From positions 2,604,001-2,668,000 of the forward strand of contig NZ_CP016499.1 in NCBI RefSeq assembly GCF_001713475.1: a stretch of DNA of 64,000 nt. The letters run 5' to 3'. Source of the stretch: Agrobacterium sp. RAC06 (GTDB lineage Bacteria > Pseudomonadota > Alphaproteobacteria > Rhizobiales > Rhizobiaceae). The notes under the pieces were generated by a model. That model saw nothing but the letters and a program-made list of their open reading frames with translations, searched no databases and was not told the DNA's origin. The translations under genes were made by a program, and so were the position numbers. The stretch's first letter is position 1. Every line of letters starts with the position of its first letter. Positions 35,401 through 44,766 of the stretch are shown one piece after another.

Positions 35401-36222
35401 ATGCGCATGCGAATTCCAGGCTCGGCAAACCATCTGCGGATCGTGGCCATGACAGGTCTGGTGATGGCGGCGATGACGCTCACCGGCTGCGGCTCGGCGA
35501 AGAAGGAGCTGACGACGGGCTCGATCCCCAAGGCAAGCCAACAACTCGATTCGCTCAGCGGTCCGCAACTGAGCCGCGCCGTGGAAGGCATCGGCCAGGC
35601 CTATGACCGCAACCCGAAGGACCGGAATATCGGCCTCTCCTATGCCAATGGACTGATGATGACAGGCCGCAACACGCAGGCGCTTGCTGTCATGCAGCAG
35701 GTGGCGATTGCCCATCCGAACGATCGCGAGGTGCTCTCCTCACTCGGCAAGGCGCAGGCTGCGGCGGGCCAGCTGGAAAAGGCACTCGGCACCATTCAGC
35801 GGGCGCAGACACCGGACCGACCCGACTGGCGGCTTTATTCGGCGGAAGGGGCCGTGCTCGACCAGCTCGGCCGTTCCAGCGAGGCGCGCTCGCGTTACCG
35901 CATGGCGCTGCAGATGCAGCCGAACGATCCAAGCGTATTGTCGAACATGGGCATGTCCTTCGTGCTTTCGGGCGACCTGAAGACGGCCGAGGACTATCTG
36001 CGCCAGGCGTCGCAGCAACCCCGTGCCGACAGCCGGGTCCGTCAGAACCTCGCGCTGGTGGTCGGCCTGCAGGGCCGGTTCCAGGAGGCAGAACAGCTGG
36101 CGGCCCAGGAGCTCGATCCGCAGCAGGCGGCGGCCAATCTGCAATATCTGCGCGGCATGCTTGCCCAGCAGAATTCCTGGAAGCAGCTTTCCAGCCAGGA
36201 CATGCCGAAAAAGAAGAGCTGA
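35401..36222 (+). CDS. tadD: TadD-like TPR lipoprotein
   Basis: A 273-residue protein with a lipobox (MTLTGCGSAKKE, lipidation at the Cys) and several tetratricopeptide repeats (GLMMTGRNTQALAVMQQ, LGKAQAAAGQLEKALGTIQ, EGAVLDQLGRSSEARSRY, GMSFVLSGDLKTAEDYLRQ). It resembles TadD of Flp pilus systems, an outer-membrane-associated assembly lipoprotein. No other tad genes lie next to it. ATG 35401 precedes a basic stretch; ATG 35407 is equally possible. It converges on YigZ with 4 bases between the stops. Confidence 0.82.
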   Translation: MRMRIPGSANHLRIVAMTGLVMAAMTLTGCGSAKKELTTGSIPKASQQLDSLSGPQLSRAVEGIGQAYDRNPKDRNIGLSYANGLMMTGRNTQALAVMQQVAIAHPNDREVLSSLGKAQAAAGQLEKALGTIQRAQTPDRPDWRLYSAEGAVLDQLGRSSEARSRYRMALQMQPNDPSVLSNMGMSFVLSGDLKTAEDYLRQASQQPRADSRVRQNLALVVGLQGRFQEAEQLAAQELDPQQAAANLQYLRGMLAQQNSWKQLSSQDMPKKKS

Positions 36223-36226
36223 GCGC

Positions 36227-36814
36227 TCAGTCCGGAAAGACGAGGCTTGACCGGCCGCTGGTGAGATCGCGCACCAGCCGGATCGCCTGATCCTCATCGC
36301 CCTGCCTCAGCGTGACCGCGAGATCGACACCCTCTGCCGTGAAGCTTTCGACGAAGGTGAGATGCGGGATTGCGGCGAGCCGCGACTTCACGAGGGCGAG
36401 GTCCGAGAAGCTGACCGATGATTCGCCCGTCACCATCGGGATGATCTCCCGCTTGTCGGCCGATCGGAGCATCTGGGCAGCCGTTCCGCCATAGGCACGC
36501 ATCAAACCGCCACTGCCGAGCAGGATGCCGCCAAAGAAGCGGGTCACGACCACAACGATACCGTCGAGTTCCTGGCCATCGATCGCCTGCAGGATCGGCT
36601 TGCCAGCCGTGCCCGAGGGCTCGCCGTCGTCGGAGAAACGGTAGGCCTGACCGATGCGCCAGGCCCAGCAATTGTGATTGGCGGCGGGATCGGAGACCGA
36701 GGCGAGGAAGGCCTTGGCTTCCTCTTCGCTGGCAATCGGTGCCGCTTGCGCGATGAAGCGGCTTTTCTTGATGTCCTGAACGAACTCAACCGGCGCGACG
36801 AGGGTGAACGGCAT
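36227..36814 (-). CDS. YigZ/IMPACT family protein
   Basis: A 195-residue protein with the IMPACT domain signature: KKSRFIAQAAPI, NHNCWAWRIG, RFSDDGEPSGTAGKPIL and RFFGGILLGSGGL, plus a C-terminal DUF1949-like part (ITLRQG-type VTLRQGDEDQA). The family may act in translation or RNA-related processes; the bacterial role is open. ATG 36814 gives the usual N-terminus; the long upstream frame overlaps another gene and was rejected. Confidence 0.9.
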   Translation of the reverse strand: MPFTLVAPVEFVQDIKKSRFIAQAAPIASEEEAKAFLASVSDPAANHNCWAWRIGQAYRFSDDGEPSGTAGKPILQAIDGQELDGIVVVVTRFFGGILLGSGGLMRAYGGTAAQMLRSADKREIIPMVTGESSVSFSDLALVKSRLAAIPHLTFVESFTAEGVDLAVTLRQGDEDQAIRLVRDLTSGRSSLVFPD

Positions 36815-36825
36815 AGTGTGCTGCC

Positions 36826-37218
36826 TCAGCCGTCTGCTTCGTGTGCGAGAAGCCACTCGGCAAGTGCCGCGATCACGGAGAGGCGCAAGGCCGCTTTCAT
36901 GGCGAGCGCGCGGGTGAGCGAGGCGTCGCGGCTGGAGAAGCCGAGTTCGGCCATGACACCGGAGGGCGAGAGTTTTCGAGCGCGCATGACCGCTTCGACC
37001 CGCTCGATCGTCGATGGCAGCAGATACCGGCCATTGGCGATGAGGGCCGCGGCGTCGTCTGGAATCGGTTCGGCACCGGACGGATCGGGGGCGGCCGATG
37101 CGCGGGCCCGCACTTCTGCCGAGACCAGATCCAGAAAGGCCTGGCGATCCTCGGGCCCCGCTGATGTCCAGGCCTTCAGGAGCTTCTTCAGGGGACTGGG
37201 CTTCTCTTTCTTCGACAT
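36826..37218 (-). CDS. Conserved small protein of unknown function
   Basis: A 130-residue basic protein, MSKKEKPSPLKKLLKAWTSAG at its start (first 20 or so residues lysine-rich) and a helical C-terminus (ALRLSVIAALAEWLLAHEADG region). I recognise no domain. It ends 11 bases before the YigZ start, so the two are probably co-transcribed. ATG 37218 is the first start after the divergent promoter space before ftsK. Confidence 0.65.
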   Translation of the reverse strand: MSKKEKPSPLKKLLKAWTSAGPEDRQAFLDLVSAEVRARASAAPDPSGAEPIPDDAAALIANGRYLLPSTIERVEAVMRARKLSPSGVMAELGFSSRDASLTRALAMKAALRLSVIAALAEWLLAHEADG

Positions 37219-37472
37219 GACCGGCTTTCTGTTCGTCCCCGTCCATAGCCCGAGCGGAGACACGGTGCGAGAAAAAAACTTGGGGGGCAGCATCTTCCGG
37301 CGAGGGGCGAAATTCGGCTTTGGCAACAGCGGCGTCGGGGACGAAAGGGCCCGATTCAGACCCTTCGTGCATTAGAAATTTCTGCCGGACAGAAAGCGGT
37401 CGTTAACCTTTATTTTCTACTCAGATAGCTCAGTTTTCGCGTTCTTGTATCCCGCCAGCGTTCAGGTTTCCG

Positions 37473-40400
37473 ATGCACCCTCCCCGTTCAAATTCCGCGT
37501 ATCAGGTCAATCATTTAGGGGACAACAAGGGTGAAGGCGCCGATCAGTCGGCAGCCGACCAGATCGAGGGGCGTGAGGAAACGCCCGTCTGGCAGAAGGC
37601 CTTCGTGTTAGGTCCCAATGTGCGTTTCACCCGCACGCCCGACCGCGTGCCGGGCAAGGCCGAGCCAACGCCTGCGCCTGTCGCCCAGCCGAGCGCACCG
37701 CCTGCACGGACGGCCGCACAACAGCCGGCGATGCCTCAGGCGCCCACACGACAAGCCTATCAGCCGACAGCTCAGCCGGTGGCCCCTGCCCCGGCAAGGC
37801 CTGCCTCTTCTGCGGCGAGCAGCGTACCCTATGCCGGATTGCCGCGCACAGGCGCACCCGCGCCGGCACCGAAGGCCGAAGTGCCGCGCATGCCTGCTTC
37901 CGTGACCTTGCCGCAGCCGCCGGATGCCGTGGGCGCGCGCGCGCTCACCTACAAGCTTCGCCGGGAACTCGCCCGCCAGCAGGCCGAACAGGCCGCCTGG
38001 GAAGCATCGATGGCAGATGGCGCATCGCCGCAGGAGATCGGCCCTGCCCCACAGCCCGTTCAACCGGCACCCCTGGTTCAGGGCATGCGCAGCGTGCTTG
38101 CCAGCACCCAGGCCGCGACCGTCGGGGCAAATGTTCGACCGACGACCGAGCCGCATGTGCCGCCGCACCTGCAGCGGTCGCTCGCCCAGCAGGCCGAAGC
38201 CTTGCGGCTTGCTGCCCAGCAGGCGGCCCCCGCAGCGCGTCCGCCGATGGTGCGCAATGCGTTTCTGCGGACACCGCCTGCAGCGGCTGCACCTGAGCCG
38301 GTTGCGGCTCCTGTGTTTGCTCCGCCATCCGTCCAGCCTATTGTCACGGCTCCGGCCGTCACGGCATCTGTTGCATCAGGCTTTGCCGCGTGGACGCAGA
38401 TGACCAATCCATCACCGACGCAGCCCGAGGCCGTGACTGCGGTCGCGCACGAAGCGCAGGTTGAGCGTCTGCCGATCGCAGCGCTGCTGTCGGACCACAT
38501 CTTCTTCGAGGCGATGATCGCGCCGGTGGATGCTCCATTGGAGATCGAAATGGCGCGGACCCCGATTGCGCAACCTGTTTCACAGGCTTGCCAGCCGGCG
38601 GCTCCGCAAAGGGCTCAGCACACCGCACCGCAGCCGGTTCGCAGCATTCCAGCGCCAGCACCTCAGGCTGTTTCAACGGTGCGCGCCGAAGTCGTGCGCT
38701 ATCGCCCAGAAGGGGTTTCGGCCACCACACATCCGGTGACCGTTGCGGCGCGCAAGCCCGTGTTCGACGCAACCCCGGGCTCGGTCGTCGCGCTGTATCG
38801 GGAAGTCGCATATCGGGAGGTGTCAGCGGCGTCCTACGCGTTGCAGCAGGCGCAGGCAGCGGCGACCGAGACGGTTGCCCCCCTTGAGGCCGTTGTTGCG
38901 GCGCCGCTCCAGGCGAACCATTCGTCGATTGCTCCGATGTCTGCCGCACTGCCACGCCAGCCGCTGTTCAAAGCGCAGGAAGCGCTGGGCGAAGGCGAAT
39001 ACGAGCTTCCCTACCTCGATTTCCTGCAGATGCCGCCGGTTCAGACCGGCGTGACGATGACGGCAGAGGCGCTCGAGCAGAGCGCCGGGCTTCTGGAAAG
39101 CGTGCTCGAAGATTTCGGCATCAAGGGCGAAGTGATCGACGTGCGCCCGGGCCCCGTCGTGACGCTCTACGAATTCGAGCCGGCACCGGGGGTCAAGTCC
39201 TCGCGCGTCATCGGTCTCTCGGACGATATCGCCCGTTCAATGTCGGCGCTATCTGCCCGCGTCGCTGTTGTCCCCGGTCGCAATGTGATCGGCATCGAGC
39301 TGCCGAACCCGGTGCGCGAGACGGTCTATCTGCGCGAGCTGATCGAGACGCCCGATTATGCCGAGACGCGCTACAAGCTTCCGGTCTGCCTCGGCAAGAC
39401 CATCGGTGGCGAGCCCGTGATCGCGGAACTCGCAAAGATGCCGCATCTGCTCGTTGCCGGTACCACCGGTTCGGGCAAGTCGGTCGCGATCAACACGATG
39501 ATCCTGTCGCTGCTCTACCGGTTCCGGCCGGACGAGTGCCGGTTGATCATGGTCGATCCGAAAATGCTGGAGCTTTCCGTCTATGACGGCATCCCGCATC
39601 TGCTCACCCCCGTCGTGACCGATCCGAAGAAGGCCGTGATGGCGCTGAAATGGGCGGTGCGCGAGATGGAAGACCGCTATCGCAAGATGAGCCGCCTCGG
39701 CGTGCGCAATATCGACGGCTACAATGCCCGCGCGGCCCAGGCGCGCGAGAAGGGCGAGACGATCACCGTGAGCGTGCAGACCGGCTTCGACCGGCAGAGC
39801 GGCGAGATTGTCTACGAGGAGCAGGAGCTCGATCTCTCGCCGATGCCTTACATCGTCGTCGTGGTCGACGAGATGGCCGACCTGATGATGGTTGCCGGCA
39901 AGGAAATCGAAGGTGCGATCCAGCGACTGGCGCAGATGGCGCGTGCGGCCGGCATCCACCTGATCATGGCGACGCAGCGGCCCTCGGTCGACGTCATCAC
40001 CGGCACGATCAAGGCGAATTTCCCGACGCGCGTTTCCTTCCAGGTGACCTCGAAGATCGACAGCCGCACCATTCTGGGTGAGCCGGGTGCCGAACATCTG
40101 CTCGGCCAGGGCGACATGCTGCATATGGTCGGCGGCGGGCGCATTGCCCGCGTACATGGTCCCTTCGTCTCCGACGAGGAAGTCGAGAAGGTCGTCGCGC
40201 ATCTGAAGATGCAGGGCCGTCCGGACTATCTGGGCACCGTGACTGAGGATGCGGACGAAGCCGAAGAAGAGCCGGAAGAGGACGTGGCCGTTTTCGACAA
40301 GAGCGCGATGGCGGAAGAGGACGGCAACGACCTCTACGACAAGGCGGTCAAGGTTGTGCTGCGCGACAAGAAGTGCTCGACCTCCTACATCCAGCGCCGG

Positions 40401-40544
40401 CTATCCATCGGCTACAACAAGGCGGCTTCGCTTGTGGAGCGGATGGAGCAGGAAGGCATCGTCGGTGCTGCCAACCATGTCGGCAAACGAGCGATCATCG
40501 TCGGCGGGCGCGAGGTGAATGCCGAGGGCGACTTCGAAGGCTGA
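37473..40544 (+). CDS. ftsK: FtsK/SpoIIIE DNA translocase lacking an N-terminal membrane anchor
   Basis: A 1023-residue protein. Residues 1-~500 are a proline/alanine/glutamine-rich linker without any hydrophobic helix. Residues ~525-910 are the alpha/beta motor: Walker A in [13 protein letters not shown] (~661-675), Walker B in [12 protein letters not shown] (~792). Residues ~950-1015 are the gamma winged helix ([19 protein letters not shown]) that reads KOPS-type sites. It should be a double-stranded DNA pump for chromosome segregation at division, but the usual four membrane helices are missing, so it may be a second, soluble FtsK. It begins 254 bases from the divergent small gene. Confidence 0.92.
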   Translation: MHPPRSNSAYQVNHLGDNKGEGADQSAADQIEGREETPVWQKAFVLGPNVRFTRTPDRVPGKAEPTPAPVAQPSAPPARTAAQQPAMPQAPTRQAYQPTAQPVAPAPARPASSAASSVPYAGLPRTGAPAPAPKAEVPRMPASVTLPQPPDAVGARALTYKLRRELARQQAEQAAWEASMADGASPQEIGPAPQPVQPAPLVQGMRSVLASTQAATVGANVRPTTEPHVPPHLQRSLAQQAEALRLAAQQAAPAARPPMVRNAFLRTPPAAAAPEPVAAPVFAPPSVQPIVTAPAVTASVASGFAAWTQMTNPSPTQPEAVTAVAHEAQVERLPIAALLSDHIFFEAMIAPVDAPLEIEMARTPIAQPVSQACQPAAPQRAQHTAPQPVRSIPAPAPQAVSTVRAEVVRYRPEGVSATTHPVTVAARKPVFDATPGSVVALYREVAYREVSAASYALQQAQAAATETVAPLEAVVAAPLQANHSSIAPMSAALPRQPLFKAQEALGEGEYELPYLDFLQMPPVQTGVTMTAEALEQSAGLLESVLEDFGIKGEVIDVRPGPVVTLYEFEPAPGVKSSRVIGLSDDIARSMSALSARVAVVPGRNVIGIELPNPVRETVYLRELIETPDYAETRYKLPVCLGKTIGGEPVIAELAKMPHLLVAGTTGSGKSVAINTMILSLLYRFRPDECRLIMVDPKMLELSVYDGIPHLLTPVVTDPKKAVMALKWAVREMEDRYRKMSRLGVRNIDGYNARAAQAREKGETITVSVQTGFDRQSGEIVYEEQELDLSPMPYIVVVVDEMADLMMVAGKEIEGAIQRLAQMARAAGIHLIMATQRPSVDVITGTIKANFPTRVSFQVTSKIDSRTILGEPGAEHLLGQGDMLHMVGGGRIARVHGPFVSDEEVEKVVAHLKMQGRPDYLGTVTEDADEAEEEPEEDVAVFDKSAMAEEDGNDLYDKAVKVVLRDKKCSTSYIQRRLSIGYNKAASLVERMEQEGIVGAANHVGKRAIIVGGREVNAEGDFEG

Positions 40545-40591
40545 TCCGGATCGCCGAAAGGTCCAGCGCGGGCAACAGACCAGTCTTCAAT

Positions 40592-40622
40592 AAGGCACGC
40601 CAGGCTGCGGCGTGCCTTTTCC
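40592..40622 (+). terminator. Terminator of ftsK
   Basis: A 10-bp perfect stem AAGGCACGCC/GGCGTGCCTT with a 7-base loop and a TTTT tail, 47 bases after the stop. Confidence 0.88.
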
Positions 40623-40705
40623 ATGATCCACCCAGCCTCTTGGCCACGGGGAACCCTTCAGGGGACTCGCGGTTCGGAGACGGTCAGATCAAGGAGACAG
40701 AGACA

Positions 40706-41215
40706 ATGGCAGAAGACAGACGTTCGCTTTTCGTTACCGGCCTGCGCAATGCGCATGCGATGGAAAACCAGGCAATCTCGATCATCAAGCCACAGCTTTC
40801 CCGAATCGAAAACTATCCTCAGGTGGCACGGCGACTGGAACAGCATCTGCAGGAGACCGAAGTGCAGTTGAAGCGGCTCGAGGACATCCTCGCGAGCCTC
40901 GACGAGGATCACTCGACCATCAAGGACTGGATGCTCTCGGCAGGCGGCAGCATGGCTGCAATCAGCCACGCCATGGCGGGTGACGAGATCCTGAAGAACT
41001 CATTCGCCAACCAGGCTTTCGAGAATTACGAGATCGCCGCCTATAACTCGCTGATGGTCATGGCGGAAATGGGTGGGTTCCAGGGCGCGACCAGCGGCCT
41101 GCAGCAGAACCTGGCGGAAGAAGAGAACATGGCCCAATGGCTGAAGGACAATCTACGTGAGGTGACGATGGAATTCGTTTCACGGCAAGAGGCTGGGGAA
41201 AGCGCCAAGGTCTGA
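40706..41215 (+). CDS. DUF892 (YciF-like) ferritin-like protein
   Basis: A 169-residue helical protein of the YciE/YciF family: HAMENQAISIIKPQLSRIENY, LEQHLQETEVQLKRLEDIL and AYNSLMVMAEMGGFQGA. The four-helix fold resembles ferritins; a stress role is likely but the reaction is not shown. ATG 40706 follows AAGGAG. It is expressed on its own after the ftsK terminator. Confidence 0.86.
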   Translation: MAEDRRSLFVTGLRNAHAMENQAISIIKPQLSRIENYPQVARRLEQHLQETEVQLKRLEDILASLDEDHSTIKDWMLSAGGSMAAISHAMAGDEILKNSFANQAFENYEIAAYNSLMVMAEMGGFQGATSGLQQNLAEEENMAQWLKDNLREVTMEFVSRQEAGESAKV

Positions 41216-41300
41216 GGCCCGAGCTACTTCGAAAACGGCAAAAGCGGAAGCGGGTGTGGCCCGCTTCCCTCAGGCCGGCATCATGACAGCCACGCTTCGA

Positions 41301-41756
41301 TCAGATCTGGACGGGTCTGATCGTGTCGATGCCAATCTCGCCATCGATGAGACCACGGGTGAGACCATGCCTGTCACGCGCGATCTCGATGACCGTGTAG
41401 AGTTTCTCCGAGCGGAAGGCACTTGCCATTCCGGTCGTCACGTCCTCGGCAGGTTTGGCGTCGATTTCCATATAGTCCAGCTCCTGCGAGGCCGCGACGA
41501 GGCGGGCATCGCCCGTTGAGCGGGCAGCTACCGTCACCACACCATGGCCAGGGGCATTGTCCCAACGCGGATCGTCCGGCGCGGCTATGGGCTCCAGCCG
41601 GTAGATGCTGAGCAGTTCATCGCCCCTCGACATGCCATGTTCCACGGCGGCTGCATCCGACCGGCGCGCGGCGGCTTCTAAGGGCGGCGCCAGATGCGGA
41701 TCGACCTCCTCGCGCTGATGGCCGGTCGATAGTTCGTGCTTGGTATTGTCGGACAT
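41301..41756 (-). CDS. Conserved protein of unknown function
   Basis: A 151-residue soluble protein, histidine-, aspartate- and glutamate-rich (MSDNTKHELSTGHQREEVDP at the start). No domain is recognised. ATG 41756 is preceded by GGGAGAA at good distance, and the codon use looks normal. It diverges from YihY across 130 bases; the join suggests a shared stress promoter space, which is only inference. Confidence 0.65.
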   Translation of the reverse strand: MSDNTKHELSTGHQREEVDPHLAPPLEAAARRSDAAAVEHGMSRGDELLSIYRLEPIAAPDDPRWDNAPGHGVVTVAARSTGDARLVAASQELDYMEIDAKPAEDVTTGMASAFRSEKLYTVIEIARDRHGLTRGLIDGEIGIDTIRPVQI

Positions 41757-41886
41757 GGTCTTCTCCCTGTGAAGTATTTGGGAGCCCAACCGACCTCGGC
41801 CGGCTACGGTTCCGCCCGGCTTCTCTCGTCTCGGCAGGGAACATGGCGGCATGTGGACCAGTTTCCCTGACAACAAGGAGCCCGAC

Positions 41887-42879
41887 ATGCCGCCAGTGAC
41901 ACCTTCATCCACGCCCCTCACTGCCTCCCAAGTCCGCGATGAACGAGGGCGAGACGCGTGCAGCCCCAGCGACATTCCGGTGCGTGGCCTGTGGGACGTT
42001 TCGCTCAGGGTCCTGTCGCGGCTGACATCCGACCGGGTCACGCTCGCTGCAGCAGGCGTGTCCTTCTACGTGATGCTGTCGCTGTTTCCCGGTCTTGCAG
42101 CGCTGGTGTCGCTTTATGGCCTGATTGCCGATCCGACCACGATCGCCGGACGGCTGGATTTCCTCTCCGAACTGCTGCCTGCCGATGGGGTCACGATGAT
42201 CCTGGGGCAACTACAGGCGCTGGCCGACGAAAACAACAGTACCTTGAGCACGGGTTTTCTCGTCGGTCTTGGCGTGTCGCTGTTCAGTGCCCGCAACGGG
42301 ATGCTGGCGCTCTTCGAGGCCATGAACATTGCCTATGAGGAACAGGAGAAACGCGGCTTCGTCCATACTACGCTTATGGCCGTCGCATTTACACTTGGCG
42401 CCATGGCCGTTCTCGCCGTCGTCGTCACGGCACTCGCAATTCTGCCGCTGATCATGTCGGTCGTCTTCATTTCCGCGCGGGCCGAGATGATCGTCGGGTT
42501 TATCCGCTGGCCGATCCTGATCGGCGTGATCTGGCTGGGGTCCGCGATGATCTATCGTTATGGGCCGAGCCGCGAGAACGCCCAACTGCGATGGCTGACC
42601 TGGGGCACTTTGCTGAGTTCGCTCGTCTGGATGATCATGTCGCTCGGCTTCTCCTTCTATCTGGAGAATTTCGCCGACTACAACGCGACCTATGGCGCGC
42701 TCGGCACATTTATCGCCTTCATGTTCTGGACCTGGCTGTCGGTGGTGATCCTGATTGTCGGGGCCATGCTGAATGCGGAGCTCGAACATCAGACGGCAGT
42801 GGACACGACGACTGGACCGGCAGAGCCGATGGGACGTCGGGGCGCGCATATGGCGGACACGATCGGCGAGTCGCAGTAG
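41887..42879 (+). CDS. YihY/BrkB family inner-membrane protein
   Basis: A 330-residue protein with about six hydrophobic helices in the YihY pattern: LAAAGVSFYVMLSLFPGLAA, LSTGFLVGLGVSLFSARNGM, then four more up to FIAFMFWTWLSVVILIVGAM. The family is sometimes called ribonuclease BN in old databases, which is wrong; the true role is unknown. ATG 41887 follows AAGGAG. It ends 80 bases before ngg and shares a terminator with it. Confidence 0.88.
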   Translation: MPPVTPSSTPLTASQVRDERGRDACSPSDIPVRGLWDVSLRVLSRLTSDRVTLAAAGVSFYVMLSLFPGLAALVSLYGLIADPTTIAGRLDFLSELLPADGVTMILGQLQALADENNSTLSTGFLVGLGVSLFSARNGMLALFEAMNIAYEEQEKRGFVHTTLMAVAFTLGAMAVLAVVVTALAILPLIMSVVFISARAEMIVGFIRWPILIGVIWLGSAMIYRYGPSRENAQLRWLTWGTLLSSLVWMIMSLGFSFYLENFADYNATYGALGTFIAFMFWTWLSVVILIVGAMLNAELEHQTAVDTTTGPAEPMGRRGAHMADTIGESQ

Positions 42880-42898
42880 CCGTGATGAGAGCCGCAAA

Positions 42899-42937
42899 CA
42901 AGAAGGGCGGCACCGGAATGCCGCCCTTCTTGTTTGG
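42899..42937. terminator. Bidirectional terminator between YihY and ngg
   Basis: A 13-bp stem CAAGAAGGGCGGC/GCCGCCCTTCTTG with an 8-base loop, between two convergent genes, followed by TTTG on the plus side. Confidence 0.82.
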
Positions 42938-42959
42938 GTCTTATCGATCACGCCTGTCG

Positions 42960-44765
42960 TCAGGCGTTGCGGCGCTCACGGGCCCGGCTGCCGGGAAACA
43001 GCAGCTGGATGAAGCATTCGGCCGTTGGCTGCGGCTCGTGATTGGCAAGCCCGGGCCGCTCATTGGCTTCAATGAACACGTAGTCCGGTTTTGCAGGATC
43101 ATGGACCATGAAATCGATGCCGACGACCGGAATCTTGATGGCCTTGGCGATCCGGCAGGCGGCATCGACGAGGTCAGGATGGACAGTCGCGGTGACGTCG
43201 TGGATCGTGCCGCCGGTGTGGAGATTGGCAGCCTTGCGGACGGTGATTTCGCGGCCCTCTTCGAGCACGCTGTCGAGATCGAGGTCCTGCTCGGCGAGGC
43301 ATCGCTTCGTCTCGGCATCAACAGGAATCCGGCTTTCGCCACCGGTTGCGGCAGCGCGACGACGGGACTGCTGTTCGATCAGCCTGCGGATCGGCGAGCG
43401 GCCATCACCAATCACGCGGGGCGGGCGACGCACGGCGGCGGCGACGAGCTTGTAGTCGATGACGACGAGGCGGAGGTCTTCCCCTTCGAAACAGGCTTCC
43501 AGAAGCACGCGGTCGCAGACCTGGCGGGCCTGACGGATGGCGGCCTGCAGGGCGTCCATCGAGGAAATGCCGACCGAAATGCCCCGGCCCTGTTCGCCGC
43601 GGGCGGGCTTCACCACCAGCTTGCCGTGTTTTTCGAGAAAGGCGTGCTTTTCGTCCTCGGGGGCGTCTGCGGAGAGCTGTTCGGGGACTGTGAGACCCGC
43701 CGTCTGGGCGAAGCGGCGGGTGACGGCCTTGTCGTCGCAGATCGACATCGCGACCGATGAGGTGAGGTCCGAGAGGCTTTCGCGGCAATGGATGCTGCGC
43801 CCGCCATGGCTCAGACGGAAGAAGCCGCCTTCGGGATCGGTCACCTCGACATGGATGCCGCGGCGGAGCGCCTCGTCAACGATCAGACGGGCATAGGGGT
43901 TGAGCGCCTCGTAGCCCTCGACCGGCTGGGCGAAGAACTTCTCGTTGATGGCATTCTTGCGCTTGACGGCAAAGAGCGGCACCCGGCGGAAGCCGAGCTT
44001 CTCGTAGAGGCCGATCGCTTTGTCGTTGTCATGCAGGACGGAGAGATCGAGATAGGCGAGGCCCCGCGCCTGGAAATGTTCGGCGAGGATACGCACAAGG
44101 CCCTCGCCGATGCCCGGCTGGCGGGCTTGCGGGTGGACGGCGAGGCACCAGAGCGAGGCGCCGCGCTCCGGGTCGTCGAACATGCGGTGATGGTCGATGC
44201 CGGTGACGGTTCCGACGATCTCGCCGGTCAGATCGTCCTGCGCGACGAAATAGGTGACCGGCCTGTTGTCACGCTCGCCGGTGAAGAAGTCCTCGCGCAC
44301 CTGGACCATGCCGCAGCTGGCATAGACCGCATTGATACCCGCCGCATCGCTTTCCGAGGAGAAACGCCTGATGGTGACGCCCTTGGGGCGGCGGCCTCCG
44401 GCGCGATAGGTGGAGAGATCGAGCCTAAAGGTGTGGGACGGATCGAGGAAGATCTCCTGCGGTGCCTGGGCGAGCAGGACATGGGGATCGCCGACGTGAA
44501 AGGCGATGTCGCGCGTGTCGGGGGCTTCTTCGCGGAGCGCTTCGAGGAGGTCGGTATAGGCCTCGAAGGTCGGTGTGAAAAGAAGCCGACCCCAGCCGCA
44601 ATCGAGGGCGACGTTGCGGTTGCGTGCATCCGGTTCGCAAGTACGGCTGGCTGCCCCCTGGCCACTGCCGCCAGGGGTTCTGAGGCGCGTCAGCCGATGC
44701 GATAGCGCGTTGCCGCGACGCGCCTTGCGCGGCTGGGTGGCGGGCTTCTTCTCTGCCTTGCTCAC
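42960..44765 (-). CDS. ngg: N-acetylglutaminylglutamine synthetase (GNAT plus ATP-grasp)
   Basis: A 601-residue two-domain protein. Residues ~105-275 are a GNAT acetyltransferase (WCLAVHPQARQPGIGEGLV) and residues ~325-600 an ATP-grasp ligase (VVKPARGEQGRGISVG, IPVVGIDFMVHDP, EANERPGLANHEP). It makes the dipeptide core of N-acetylglutaminylglutamine amide, an osmolyte known in Sinorhizobium and Pseudomonas. GTG 44765 is preceded by AGGAGAA and lies one base past the asnO stop, so it is coupled to asnO; an in-frame extension into asnO was rejected. Confidence 0.93.
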   Translation of the reverse strand: MSKAEKKPATQPRKARRGNALSHRLTRLRTPGGSGQGAASRTCEPDARNRNVALDCGWGRLLFTPTFEAYTDLLEALREEAPDTRDIAFHVGDPHVLLAQAPQEIFLDPSHTFRLDLSTYRAGGRRPKGVTIRRFSSESDAAGINAVYASCGMVQVREDFFTGERDNRPVTYFVAQDDLTGEIVGTVTGIDHHRMFDDPERGASLWCLAVHPQARQPGIGEGLVRILAEHFQARGLAYLDLSVLHDNDKAIGLYEKLGFRRVPLFAVKRKNAINEKFFAQPVEGYEALNPYARLIVDEALRRGIHVEVTDPEGGFFRLSHGGRSIHCRESLSDLTSSVAMSICDDKAVTRRFAQTAGLTVPEQLSADAPEDEKHAFLEKHGKLVVKPARGEQGRGISVGISSMDALQAAIRQARQVCDRVLLEACFEGEDLRLVVIDYKLVAAAVRRPPRVIGDGRSPIRRLIEQQSRRRAAATGGESRIPVDAETKRCLAEQDLDLDSVLEEGREITVRKAANLHTGGTIHDVTATVHPDLVDAACRIAKAIKIPVVGIDFMVHDPAKPDYVFIEANERPGLANHEPQPTAECFIQLLFPGSRARERRNA

Positions 44766-44766
44766 G

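Noticed and set aside
37379..37395. Small inverted repeat TTTCTG/CAGAAA upstream of ftsK
   Set aside because: Arms of only 6 bp; likely chance, and not positioned clearly for either divergent gene.
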